Origin: Mycolicibacterium peregrinum
Lineage (GTDB): Bacteria; Actinomycetota; Actinomycetes; Mycobacteriales; Mycobacteriaceae
Direction: 5' to 3'
NCBI RefSeq assembly: GCF_001665785.1
Contig: NZ_LZSO01000011.1
Span: forward strand, 31,570-95,569
DNA length: 64,000 bases
The position numbers were made by a program, and so were the translations under genes. Shown piece after piece: positions 48,961-57,265 of the stretch. Every line of letters starts with the position of its first letter. Within the stretch, counting starts at the first letter, position 1. The notes under the pieces are model-generated. The model was not told the DNA's origin, did no database searches, and saw only the letters and a program-made list of their open reading frames with translations.

Positions 48961-50379
48961 GTGTCGGGACGAACAAGTCGTGTACGGGAATCCGTGAGAT
49001 CGCGCCAAGTATCCAAAGAACGTGTGCAACTGGATAATCGGCTCGCGTTGGCCGACGAGGCGTCGTTGGCGGAGCACCGCGCCGCCGGCATGAAGGTGGT
49101 CATCCAGGTCACCTGGCTGTATGACCGTGCCGTCGATCTCGATGGGCTGCGGCGTTTTCACCGTCATCTCGGCCAGGGTTTGTTGGGGCGTCGCATCGAG
49201 CGCCCGGCGCTGCCGGTCGCCCGGCACCGATGGGTGGTGGACCGGGGTCCGTCAGATGTCGACATCGCTGAGTCGACCCTTCCGCGTGCCGATTTCAGTT
49301 CCTGGGTCGACGAGCGGTCGCAGCTTCCGGTCGATGCCGAATCGGGTCCCGGCTGGCACATCGGTGTCGTACGCCTCGACGACGGCTCGACCGCGGTCAG
49401 CCTGGTGCTCTCGCACAACCTGATCGACGGGCTCGGCCTTGCGCTCGTGATAGTCGAAGGGACACTGGGCAAGACGCGCGATCTCGGATATCCGCCGCCA
49501 CGGTCGCGTACTCGACTGCGCGCGTTGGCCCAAGATGCCCGAGAAACCGCCCGGGACGTACCCAAGGCCGCCCGAGCGCTCGTCACGGCGGTGAAATCTG
49601 CCAGAGAGCAGGCTCGGGCCAAGTCTGAGGACAATCCTTCATCGGCACCGCAGTCTGTCCCGGCGGTCAAGGGAGCGGGCACCGATGAGGTCGTGCTCGT
49701 GCCGGCTCTGACGGTCTACGTCGGCCTCGATGAGTGGGATGCGCGCGCCGAAGCGCTCGGCGGAGCGAGTCACACGCTGGCCGCGGCGTTTGCCGCGAAG
49801 TTCGGTGAGCACATCGGCCGCGCGCGCGACAAGGACGGCGCCGTCACCCTCCAGATCCCGATCAGCGACCGCACGGAGGACGACACTCGCGCGATGGCGC
49901 TGTCGTACGCGCGCGTCACGATCGACCCGGCACCGGTGGCAACGGATCTGCGCGAAGTCCGTGCGGCCATCAAACAGACGCTGGCGACGTTGAAGGAGAC
50001 CTCAGAGGAGTCCAAGCAGCTCCTGTGGCTGCCCTCGTTCATGCCGAAGCGGATGCTCAAACAGATGGTCTCCAGAGTGCCTGCGGACCCGGACCAAGCG
50101 GTGTTCTGTTCTTACCTGGGCGATCTCAGCTCGTTCATCAGCGAGGCCGACGGCACCGTGGCCGAGTTCGCGAATGCGCGCACCACCGGGCAACAAGAAT
50201 CGCGACAGCTCCTCGAGCGGACCGGCGGCCGATTGGTCATCCTCTCTGGACGCCTCAGTGGCAAGATCTTCATCAGCGTCGGTGCCTACCAACCTGGCGC
50301 GGAGAACACGACATTCGCCCTGCGGGAGCTGGCAGAACGCACGCTGGCTGATTTTGATCTTGTCGGCGAGATCCACTGA
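48961..50379 (+). CDS. Condensation-fold (HxxxDG) acyltransferase-like protein
   Basis: A 472-residue protein with the motif SHNLIDG (H152, D156, G157), the HxxxDG active site shared by NRPS condensation domains, Pap acyltransferases and wax ester synthases. Around it the architecture fits two CAT-like halves; the C-terminal half has a DxxxD-poor bridge region (VPADPDQAVFCSYLGDLSSF). An Ala/Arg-rich charged linker (about residues 185-225) joins the halves. It would transfer an acyl group, possibly to a GPL sugar or to another envelope lipid, but the substrate is inference. The usual GPL acetyltransferase (Atf, a membrane acyltransferase) is not seen in this window, so this gene could fill that place. 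Confidence 0.6.
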   Translation: MSGRTSRVRESVRSRQVSKERVQLDNRLALADEASLAEHRAAGMKVVIQVTWLYDRAVDLDGLRRFHRHLGQGLLGRRIERPALPVARHRWVVDRGPSDVDIAESTLPRADFSSWVDERSQLPVDAESGPGWHIGVVRLDDGSTAVSLVLSHNLIDGLGLALVIVEGTLGKTRDLGYPPPRSRTRLRALAQDARETARDVPKAARALVTAVKSAREQARAKSEDNPSSAPQSVPAVKGAGTDEVVLVPALTVYVGLDEWDARAEALGGASHTLAAAFAAKFGEHIGRARDKDGAVTLQIPISDRTEDDTRAMALSYARVTIDPAPVATDLREVRAAIKQTLATLKETSEESKQLLWLPSFMPKRMLKQMVSRVPADPDQAVFCSYLGDLSSFISEADGTVAEFANARTTGQQESRQLLERTGGRLVILSGRLSGKIFISVGAYQPGAENTTFALRELAERTLADFDLVGEIH

Positions 50380-50489
50380 CGTACCAGCTGTGCGGTAGGT
50401 AGCCTAGACCGTTCAATCCCGAAGATCATCTGCCACACCGTTGTTCGCCAACAGGTCCCAACTGGAGAGTTCATGTCGAGAGACGCACG

Positions 50490-51767
50490 ATGAAGCTCGT
50501 GCTGGCAAGCTATGGCACTCGCGGCGATGTAGAGCCCTGCGTCGCGGTCGGTTGCGAGCTGCAGCGCCGCGGGCATGACGTGCGTTTGGCTGTCCCGCCC
50601 GACCTGGTTGCCTTCTCCGAGGCCGCGGGGCTTGAGACGGTGCCTTACGGTCCGGACACGGCGGTATGGGCGGACGCGCACCGCGACTTCTGGGTCCGTT
50701 TCTTCGGCAATTTCTGGAAGATCCCGGAACTGATGAAACTGATGCGCGAGATGCGCGAGATCGGGGAGTCCGTCGTCCGGTTCTGGGAGGACATCACGAC
50801 GACGCTGACGTCGCTGGCCGACGGGGCGGATCTACTCATCACATTCCTGAATTTCGAACCGCCGGCGGTCAACGTCGCTGAGTACTACGGCATCCCGATG
50901 GCCACGGTGCACGTCTCGCCGGTACGGCCCAACGGTCGGATGTTGTCATTCCTGCCCCCCTCGTTGGGGCGTTCCGCTCTGAAGGTGTACGAGTGGGCGA
51001 ATTGGCGTGGGGTCAAGAAGTTCGACGACGCGCAGCGTCGCCAGCTGGGTCTGCCGAAGGCCACAGGGTCATCGCCGCGACGGATCACCGAACGTGGATC
51101 GCTGGAGATACAGGCCTACGACGAGGTTTGTTTTCCCGGTCTGGCTGCCGAGTGGGCGCAATGGACTGACCAAAGGCCGTTTGTGGGGGCCCTGACGATG
51201 GAGCTGACCACAGACGGCGATGACGAGATCGCTGCCTGGGTTGCGGCGGGAACACCGCCGATTTTCTTCAGCTTTGGCAGTACGCCGGTCAAGTCTCCCG
51301 CTGACACGTTGATGATGATCGAGAAAGCCTGCGCGGAGCTGGGGGAGCGGGCGTTGGTGTGCGCCGGTTCGAGTGACTTCAGCCAGGTACCGGACTCCGA
51401 CCGGGTCAAGGTCGTGGACACGATGAACTTCGCAGCCGTGTTCCCAGCGTGCCGCGCGTTGGTGCACCACGGCGGTATGGGCACGATGTCCGCGGGCCTG
51501 CGCGCCGGGGTACCTATGCTCGTCTACTGGACGGCGCTCGACCAGGCACTGTGGGCATCTCGCGTCGAACAGCTGAAAGTTGGTTTCGGACGGCGTATCT
51601 CGGCGGCCAGCAGCGAGCGGCTCGCCTCAGACCTACGCACGATTCTCGACCCGCGGTACGTTGCCCGCGCACGCGAGATCGCTACTCAGATGACCACACC
51701 GGACGACAGCGTCGCCGACACCGCCGACCACCTGGAGCGGTTCGCGCGGTCAGGGCGTTCTGGATGA
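50490..51767 (+). CDS. GPL-type glycosyltransferase A (UGT/GT-B family)
   Basis: A 425-residue GT-B enzyme. The N-terminal acceptor domain opens with MKLVLASYGTRGDVEPCVAVG, and the C-terminal nucleotide-sugar domain has FFSFGSTPV, RALVCAGSS and the donor-binding signature VHHGGMGTMSAGLRAGVPML. These are the features of mycobacterial Gtf1/Gtf2/Gtf3, which put 6-deoxytalose and rhamnose on the GPL peptide. Compared with the other two copies here it has GGMGTMS rather than GG(A/L)GTTA, and WTALDQALWASR rather than STDLDQTLWG, so its donor or acceptor probably differs. It is convergent with a Gap-family gene, with a perfect hairpin between the two. Confidence 0.85.
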   Translation: MKLVLASYGTRGDVEPCVAVGCELQRRGHDVRLAVPPDLVAFSEAAGLETVPYGPDTAVWADAHRDFWVRFFGNFWKIPELMKLMREMREIGESVVRFWEDITTTLTSLADGADLLITFLNFEPPAVNVAEYYGIPMATVHVSPVRPNGRMLSFLPPSLGRSALKVYEWANWRGVKKFDDAQRRQLGLPKATGSSPRRITERGSLEIQAYDEVCFPGLAAEWAQWTDQRPFVGALTMELTTDGDDEIAAWVAAGTPPIFFSFGSTPVKSPADTLMMIEKACAELGERALVCAGSSDFSQVPDSDRVKVVDTMNFAAVFPACRALVHHGGMGTMSAGLRAGVPMLVYWTALDQALWASRVEQLKVGFGRRISAASSERLASDLRTILDPRYVARAREIATQMTTPDDSVADTADHLERFARSGRSG

Positions 51768-51774
51768 GGTGAGC

Positions 51775-51795
51775 ATCTGAGCTTCCCGCTCAGAT
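51775..51795. terminator. Bidirectional terminator hairpin between glycosyltransferase A and gap copy 1
   Basis: ATCTGAGC-TTCCC-GCTCAGAT is a perfect 8-bp inverted repeat with a 5-base loop, lying right after the glycosyltransferase stop and over the last codons of the convergent membrane-protein gene. There is no U-run on either side. Confidence 0.5.
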
Positions 51796-52578
51796 AATGC
51801 CCAATCCCCGCACTACCTGCAGCAATCCAATCATCACGAAGATCCCTATCATCACCTGGCGCCGGTTGGCCAGCGCCCAGTCGTGGACCGGCTGCAGGAC
51901 AGCCTGGGTTCGTGCCGGGGCGATCAGGTGGCTGATGACGGCGACCTCGAAAACGGCGAACATCGCGACGACGAACAGGATGACGGCGATGATCTGTGTG
52001 CCCGTCGACGCCCCGGAGGACACGACGGTGGTCGCCACAAAAAGCACCAGCGGAAACCCTGGTATGAACCCCAGACCGCACACCAACGCGACCCACAGGG
52101 CGCCGCTGTCCCAGGCTCGTTGAAGTCGGCGGAACAGGCGGCGAATGGCGGAGTCGCCTTCCGTCGCTTCTCCCACACCGGCGAACGGCGACGAGATCTG
52201 GCCCGTCCCCTCGGATTCCGGTGCCTCGCTCGGTGCGTTGCCGGCCGGTGCCGGCACCCGCGCTCGCTGACGCACCCAGTAACGAACTGCGATCAGCAGC
52301 GCGACCGACAACACCAGGACGCCCATGCCGAGTTGGATGTGCCGGGCTGCGGCGCTGGCTGCCGGTGTCTGAGGGCTGAACATCGGCGCACGGTGCAGCA
52401 ACACCACTGGCACCAACAGGGCGGGAATATTCGTTGTGAGGCAGCCGATCCAGCACACGAGCAGGTTCTGCACCGGCCGTGGACGCGAGATCACGAGAAG
52501 GATGAGGGCGAGAAGCGCGGGATTGAACGCCATGAGAATCGCCATCCCGAGTAATGAGCCCCACACGGCGGGGAACAT
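51790..52578 (-). CDS. Gap/Sap-family GPL-addressing membrane protein, copy 1
   Basis: A 262-residue membrane protein with six expected helices: three near the N-terminus, a Pro/Glu-rich cytoplasmic loop (about residues 115-160), and three near the C-terminus. The hallmark FNPALLALILLVISRPRPVQNLL is typical of the Gap/Sap family. In M. smegmatis Gap is required to move GPL to the cell surface, and Sap plays a similar role for sulfolipid. It is on the opposite strand from the flanking glycosyltransferases. It starts with ATG after CAGGTA. A second copy lies at 55 kb. Which of the two, or a third beyond the window, is the main GPL transporter is unknown. Confidence 0.83.
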   Translation of the reverse strand: MFPAVWGSLLGMAILMAFNPALLALILLVISRPRPVQNLLVCWIGCLTTNIPALLVPVVLLHRAPMFSPQTPAASAAARHIQLGMGVLVLSVALLIAVRYWVRQRARVPAPAGNAPSEAPESEGTGQISSPFAGVGEATEGDSAIRRLFRRLQRAWDSGALWVALVCGLGFIPGFPLVLFVATTVVSSGASTGTQIIAVILFVVAMFAVFEVAVISHLIAPARTQAVLQPVHDWALANRRQVMIGIFVMIGLLQVVRGLGII

Positions 52579-52859
52579 TACCTGCTAGTTAATTATTTTT
52601 TGGGCCTTTGGCAACCTGGTCGATCTTGGCCCACGTGACCTCGGCCCGTGCGTCAGGCGTTCTGATGAGAAGTCGTGCTCTGGCACGGACCGGCGGAGCC
52701 GACGCGCTGCGGTTGCGTCGGGCCGTCGGTCGAATCCTCCGTAGTCTCTTCCGGATTCAGCTGCTCCGTTTTGGAACAGAACTGACAGGGGATGAGGATA
52801 ATGACCGATGTCTTCGGGCAGCTCACAGGCTCGACAACTGAAAGGCTAGAGGCTCCGCG
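52579..52859. promoter_or_regulatory. Divergent promoter region between gap copy 1 and glycosyltransferase B
   Basis: 281 bases without a gene, between divergent start codons. An unusually AT-rich run (TTAATTATTTTTTGG, 52589-52603) just upstream of the gap start is the best candidate for promoter or regulator contacts. AAAGGCTAGAGG before the glycosyltransferase start could serve as its ribosome site. No clear -35/-10 pair is seen. Confidence 0.4.
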
Positions 52860-54140
52860 ATGAAATTTGTGCTGGCTTTCTATGGGACGCGTGGTGATGT
52901 AGAGCCTGGAGTTGCGGTCGGTCGTGAACTGGTGCGGCGCGGTCACGAAGTACGCATGGCAGTCTCGCCCGATCTGGTCGAGTTCGTGACGGCGGCCGGA
53001 CCGGAGGCCATTGCCTGCGGGCCGGATGTGCGGGTGTGGCAAGACTTGAACCGGGATTTCTGGGCGCGCTTCTTGCGCAAGTTCTGGAGGAACTTCTGGC
53101 GGATCCGGGATCTGGCCGGTTTGCTGCGCGAGGAATGGCATCTCTTCGACCAGTACTGGCAAGACGTCAGTAAGACGCTGACCTCTTTGGCGGACGGGGC
53201 GGATGTGCTCTTTACCGGGGTGATCGGCGAGGAGGCTGCCGGCAACGTCGCAGAGGGTTGCGGAATTCCGCTCGCGATGTTGCACGTGTTCCCGATGCGG
53301 CCAAACGGGCAGCTCGTCCCGGCGCTGCCGGCACCGTTGGCTCGCACGATGATGAAGGTGTCGGAGTGGCTGAGCTGGCCGATGATGAAGAGGCTGGAGG
53401 ATCCGCAGCGCCGCGAGCTTGGCTTGCCCAAGGCAACTGGTCCCTCGGCGTGGAGAGTCGCCGCACGCGGCTCGCTGGAGCTCCAGGCCTACGACGAGAT
53501 CTACTTTCCCGGGCTGGCGGAGGAATGGGCGGAATGGAATGGGCAGAGGCCCTTCGTCGGTGCGTTGACGATGGAGCTGCCGACCGACACCGACGACGAG
53601 GTTGCTGCCTGGATTGCCGCGGGAACCCCGCCGATCTGCTTCGGTTTCGGCAGCATGCCGGTGGACTCCGGCGCTGAGACGCTGGCCATGATCAGCGCCG
53701 CTTGTGTCGAGTTGGGCGAGCGGGCATTGGTGTGTGCCGGGGCGAGTGACTTCAGCGACGTCCCCCATTCCGATCACGTGAAGGTGGTCAGCACCATGAA
53801 CTATGCGGCCGCGTTTCCTGCCTGCCGTGCCGTTGTGCACCACGGCGGCGCGGGCACCACCGCCGCAGGATTGCGCGCCGGGGCTCCCACCTTGATCCTT
53901 TCGACAGACCTGGATCAGACGCTGTGGGGGGCTCGAATCAAACGACTGAAAGTGGGTACCGCTCGGCGTCTTTCGGCCACCACCCAGAAGTCGTTGGTCG
54001 CGGACCTGCGTACCATCCTCGAGCCGGAGTATTCGGCTCGTGCCCGCGAGGTCGCCACTCGCATGACCAAACCCGCCGAAAGCGTGGCGACCACCGCCGA
54101 CCTGTTGGAGAAGCTCGGTCGTCTCAAGCGTGCCGGCTGA
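52860..54140 (+). CDS. GPL-type glycosyltransferase B (UGT/GT-B family)
   Basis: A 426-residue GT-B enzyme similar over its full length to copies A and C. N-terminus MKFVLAFYGTRGDVEPGVAVG; donor-binding signature VHHGGAGTTAAGLRAGAPTLILSTDLDQTLWG. The STDLDQTLWG segment is shared with copy C, so B and C are closer to each other than to A and may both be rhamnosyl- or both deoxyhexosyl-transferases. It starts a short forward run with a methyltransferase. Its two basic residues KRAG at the C-terminus resemble copy A. The exact position on the GPL cannot be assigned here. Confidence 0.85.
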   Translation: MKFVLAFYGTRGDVEPGVAVGRELVRRGHEVRMAVSPDLVEFVTAAGPEAIACGPDVRVWQDLNRDFWARFLRKFWRNFWRIRDLAGLLREEWHLFDQYWQDVSKTLTSLADGADVLFTGVIGEEAAGNVAEGCGIPLAMLHVFPMRPNGQLVPALPAPLARTMMKVSEWLSWPMMKRLEDPQRRELGLPKATGPSAWRVAARGSLELQAYDEIYFPGLAEEWAEWNGQRPFVGALTMELPTDTDDEVAAWIAAGTPPICFGFGSMPVDSGAETLAMISAACVELGERALVCAGASDFSDVPHSDHVKVVSTMNYAAAFPACRAVVHHGGAGTTAAGLRAGAPTLILSTDLDQTLWGARIKRLKVGTARRLSATTQKSLVADLRTILEPEYSARAREVATRMTKPAESVATTADLLEKLGRLKRAG

Positions 54141-54236
54141 TCGTCCCGACGGGCACAACGATGTCGCACGGTGAAAGCCCTTTTGTCAGGCTGCAATCGC
54201 GGTGACTTTACGACTTCTGGTCGCATCCCGACCGCG

Positions 54237-55025
54237 ATGACCCATGATGTCTGGGTGGAAAGCAGAACCTCCGACATCGCGAACATGCCCCGGGGTGGGC
54301 CGGACGCGTCCTGGTTGGACCGGCGATTGCAGACGGACCGACTGGAGTACCTGGATCGCGACGACGTCGACGATCTGAAACGCAGGGTAATGGATTCGCT
54401 GGACCGTGCCGGCGGGCGGCGGCGGATCGGTATCCACGAGAAGTGCGCCCGGATGGTACTTCGCGAGGTGGCCGAGGTGCCTGCGCCGAAGATCCTCGAA
54501 CTCGGTGCGGGACTCGGCGGGCTGTCGCGCAAACTGTTGGAGATGCACCCCACTGCACAGATGACGGTCACCGACATCGACCCGACATTTGTGGCGGGCA
54601 TGGCCGCCGGAGATCTCGGCAGTCACCCACGCGCCGTCGTCCGGGAGATGGACGCCACCGAAATCGACGCGCCGGAGGGCTATTACGACCTGGCGGTGTT
54701 TGCGTTGTCGTTGCATCACCTGCCCCCTGAACTCGCCGTCCAGGTGTTTGCGGCGGGTACCCGGGCGGCGAAGAAGCTGCTGATAGTCGATCTCCCGAGG
54801 CCACCGGCTCCTTTGCATGTGCTCCTGTTGGCGGTGGTGCTACCGCTTGTCAAGGTTTCGCCGCTGCAACACGACGGATTCATCAGCTCCCTGCGCGCCT
54901 ACAGTCCGGAGGCATTGCGTGCGCTGGGCCGGCACGCTGACCCGTCGATCACTGTCGAGTTTCGGACTCGACGAGGGCTGGGTCCGACCGTGGCGGTGGC
55001 CAGCCGGTCCCGGCACGGTGGCTAG
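54237..55025 (+). CDS. Class I SAM-dependent methyltransferase
   Basis: A 262-residue methyltransferase. Motif I is KILELGAGLGGLSRKLL, motif II is TVTDIDPTF, and the motif IV region is YYDLAVFALSLHHLPPE, followed by a hydrophobic segment (PLHVLLLAVVLPLVKV) that may touch membrane or lipid. It follows glycosyltransferase B by about 95 bases in the same direction. In the GPL context the lipid O-methyltransferase Fmt, which methylates the fatty-acid hydroxyl, is a soluble class I enzyme of about this size, so Fmt is a candidate role; this is inference. The start is uncertain: a GTG at 54171 would add 22 residues. Confidence 0.75.
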   Translation: MTHDVWVESRTSDIANMPRGGPDASWLDRRLQTDRLEYLDRDDVDDLKRRVMDSLDRAGGRRRIGIHEKCARMVLREVAEVPAPKILELGAGLGGLSRKLLEMHPTAQMTVTDIDPTFVAGMAAGDLGSHPRAVVREMDATEIDAPEGYYDLAVFALSLHHLPPELAVQVFAAGTRAAKKLLIVDLPRPPAPLHVLLLAVVLPLVKVSPLQHDGFISSLRAYSPEALRALGRHADPSITVEFRTRRGLGPTVAVASRSRHGG

Positions 55026-55073
55026 CGGAGTCGATTGAACTTTCGGCGTCCGTCGGATCGATCGTGACCCGGC

Positions 55074-55862
55074 TCAGATGGTGTTCAAACCCTTGGCGAT
55101 CAGCATGACGCCGGCCAGTATGCACATGGCCACCAGGATCTTTCGATGGTGAGTCCACGCCCAGTCATGCAGTCGTTGCAGGACGGCTTCGGTCTTCGTG
55201 GGAGCGGCCAGATAGCTGACGAGGACGATTTCGACAACGGCGAGCATGCCGACGATGAATGCGATTGCGGCGGTGATCTGCGTACCGACCGCGGCTCCGG
55301 AGACGACGACGATCGCGAGTAGGAACAGAGCCACGTCGGGTGGGGCCCCGGCAAAGGAGAAGCCGATCACGAACGAGACCCACAGGGCTCCGCTCTCCCA
55401 GGCATCGTGGCCGCGCCGCAGCAGGCGCCGGAAAAAGGACGTGCTGCCTTCCGGTTCTTCTTTCGCGCGGGCGAGGAGTCGTGAGACCGGCGTCGACGTG
55501 TCGGTGTCCAGGACCATAGTCGACGCGCCACCATCCGTGGCCGGTAGCTTCGCCCGCTGACGCACCCAGAAGTGCACCGTCAGCACCGTGGCAGTCGTCA
55601 GCGCGACAGCACCCATGCCGATCTGAATGTAACCGCCGGTCGAACTCTTGGCCCAGGATTCGGCGGTCGACTTGAACATCGGAGTCGCATGCAGAAGCGC
55701 CAGCGGAACGATCAGTGTAGGAATGCATGCAGCCATACAGCCGGCGCCGAACATCAGCAGGTTCTGCACGGGTCGCGGCCGAGAGATCACGAGAAGCGTG
55801 ATCCCGATGCGCATGGGATCGAGACCAACCAAAATCCCCAGCGCCAGCACCGATCCCCACAC
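55074..55862 (-). CDS. Gap/Sap-family GPL-addressing membrane protein, copy 2
   Basis: A 262-residue membrane protein with the same fold and hallmark (LVISRPRPVQNLL) as copy 1, including the C-terminal AVLQRLHDWAWTHHRKILVAM. It is again on the minus strand, convergent with the forward methyltransferase. The GTG at 55862 (VWGSVLALG) was chosen. Just upstream, CAGGTAGTGTT mirrors CAGGTAATGTT at the copy 1 start, but here that GTG is out of frame by one base, so either the original start was lost through a 1-base deletion or the protein starts further upstream (an in-frame ATG lies near 55977). The second helix group differs from copy 1 (LVGLDPMRIG in place of MAFNPALLA). Confidence 0.8.
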   Translation of the reverse strand: MWGSVLALGILVGLDPMRIGITLLVISRPRPVQNLLMFGAGCMAACIPTLIVPLALLHATPMFKSTAESWAKSSTGGYIQIGMGAVALTTATVLTVHFWVRQRAKLPATDGGASTMVLDTDTSTPVSRLLARAKEEPEGSTSFFRRLLRRGHDAWESGALWVSFVIGFSFAGAPPDVALFLLAIVVVSGAAVGTQITAAIAFIVGMLAVVEIVLVSYLAAPTKTEAVLQRLHDWAWTHHRKILVAMCILAGVMLIAKGLNTI

Positions 55863-56044
55863 GGTCGAAACACTACCTGGTTGCCCCTGCCGGTCCGCTC
55901 TTTTCGTCCTGACGGCGTCCAGGGCGACGCTGTCCCGACACGCCAAAGTCGGTTTGCCAGCACCAACTTGGCTCATACACAGGCCCTGCGGCATGTCGGT
56001 TTCGGCCCGGCGGCAGACTACGGACGATATGCTCTCGCGGTGGC

Positions 56045-57049
56045 ATGGAGTTCTCTGAGGATGGCCGAGTGTCCGCGATAACCAGAGATTGCCGGTTATG
56101 CGGATCCACAGGCCCCCATCCGGCGATTGACGTTCGCGAGATGATGTTCGGCACTCGGGAACAATTTGAATATTTCTGCTGTGCTGCGTGCGATACCTTG
56201 CAGATCGACAAGGAGCTTGAGGGCGACGACCTCATGCGTCACTACCCCTCGAACTACTACTCGCACAGCGCGTCGGCGCAACCGGGCGCGTTTCGATGGC
56301 TGGTCACCCAGCACGACGAATACAAGCTGCGCGGCGGCAATCCCATTGTCGGTGCCTTCATGAAATCGCGGCTGACCGAAGGACTCTTCCGTGTGCTTCT
56401 GGGAGGCGACGTCGTCAGAATGCTCGCTCAATTGGCGGTGGAGCACGACGCGCGAATTCTGGACGTCGGTTGTGGCACCGGGGGACTGCTGGACCGTCTG
56501 ACCAGAATTGGATTCAACAACTTGACCGGCGCGGACCCGTTCATCGAGGCCGATGGCCGATCTGCTGAAGGTGTGCCGTTGATGAAGGCAGATCTGCGCG
56601 ATGTCGACGGCAAATACGACCTCATCATGTTCAATCATTCGCTCGAACACGTTCCCGACCCGGTCGAGACCCTCAAGGTGGCGTACGGCAAGCTCGCTGC
56701 CGGAGGCATGTGCCTCGCTCGTGTGCCCACGACTTCATCGGAAGCCTGGAGCACCTACCGGGCGGATTGGGTGCAGGCCGATGCACCGCGGCACATGGTC
56801 ATACCCTCGCGGCAGGGAATGGCAGTGGCGGCCGAACGGGCTGGAATGCGAGTGGTTCGGACATTCGATGACTCGAATTTGGGCCAGTTCCTCGGCAGCG
56901 AAGCCTATCGACGTGATGTCCCGGTGACCGATCCGAAGATACTTCGGATGTTCGGACCCAAGCAGCTGTGGGCGTGGGAAAAACGCGCCCAGTTGCTCAA
57001 CCGACAGGGACGGGGCGACCAGACGGGATTCGTCCTACAGGCAATCTGA
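56045..57049 (+). CDS. SAM-dependent methyltransferase with N-terminal zinc-binding motif
   Basis: A 334-residue protein. The N-terminus has a CxxC...CxxC pair (CRLCGS near residue 16 and CCAACDTLQ near 40) likely to bind zinc, followed by a class I methyltransferase domain with motif I ARILDVGCGTGGLLDRL and motif IV YDLIMFNHSLEHVPDP. The combination occurs in sugar C-methyltransferases and in several polyketide or saccharide methylases of the Methyltransf_13/23 type. In this cluster it could methylate a GPL sugar or the lipid chain; no assignment is firm. It is divergent from gap copy 2. A GTG ten codons downstream of the chosen ATG is a possible alternative start. Confidence 0.75.
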   Translation: MEFSEDGRVSAITRDCRLCGSTGPHPAIDVREMMFGTREQFEYFCCAACDTLQIDKELEGDDLMRHYPSNYYSHSASAQPGAFRWLVTQHDEYKLRGGNPIVGAFMKSRLTEGLFRVLLGGDVVRMLAQLAVEHDARILDVGCGTGGLLDRLTRIGFNNLTGADPFIEADGRSAEGVPLMKADLRDVDGKYDLIMFNHSLEHVPDPVETLKVAYGKLAAGGMCLARVPTTSSEAWSTYRADWVQADAPRHMVIPSRQGMAVAAERAGMRVVRTFDDSNLGQFLGSEAYRRDVPVTDPKILRMFGPKQLWAWEKRAQLLNRQGRGDQTGFVLQAI

Positions 57050-57265
57050 GGTATCGGACGAGTGGGAGCGGCCGGCCACCGGAAATCCCCTCTCTCACAG
57101 TCGATCTTGTGGTTCGGGCACGGGTTGGCCCGCTGCGCTTTCGTTGTCGTGCCATCGTGCGGGTCGATTTCCCCATAGTCAATCAGCAAATCGATCCGGG
57201 TAGTGCCGGCTCGAGGCTAGAGTCACTCGGACTTACTGGAATACGAGCTGGGGGCCCAATTTCAC

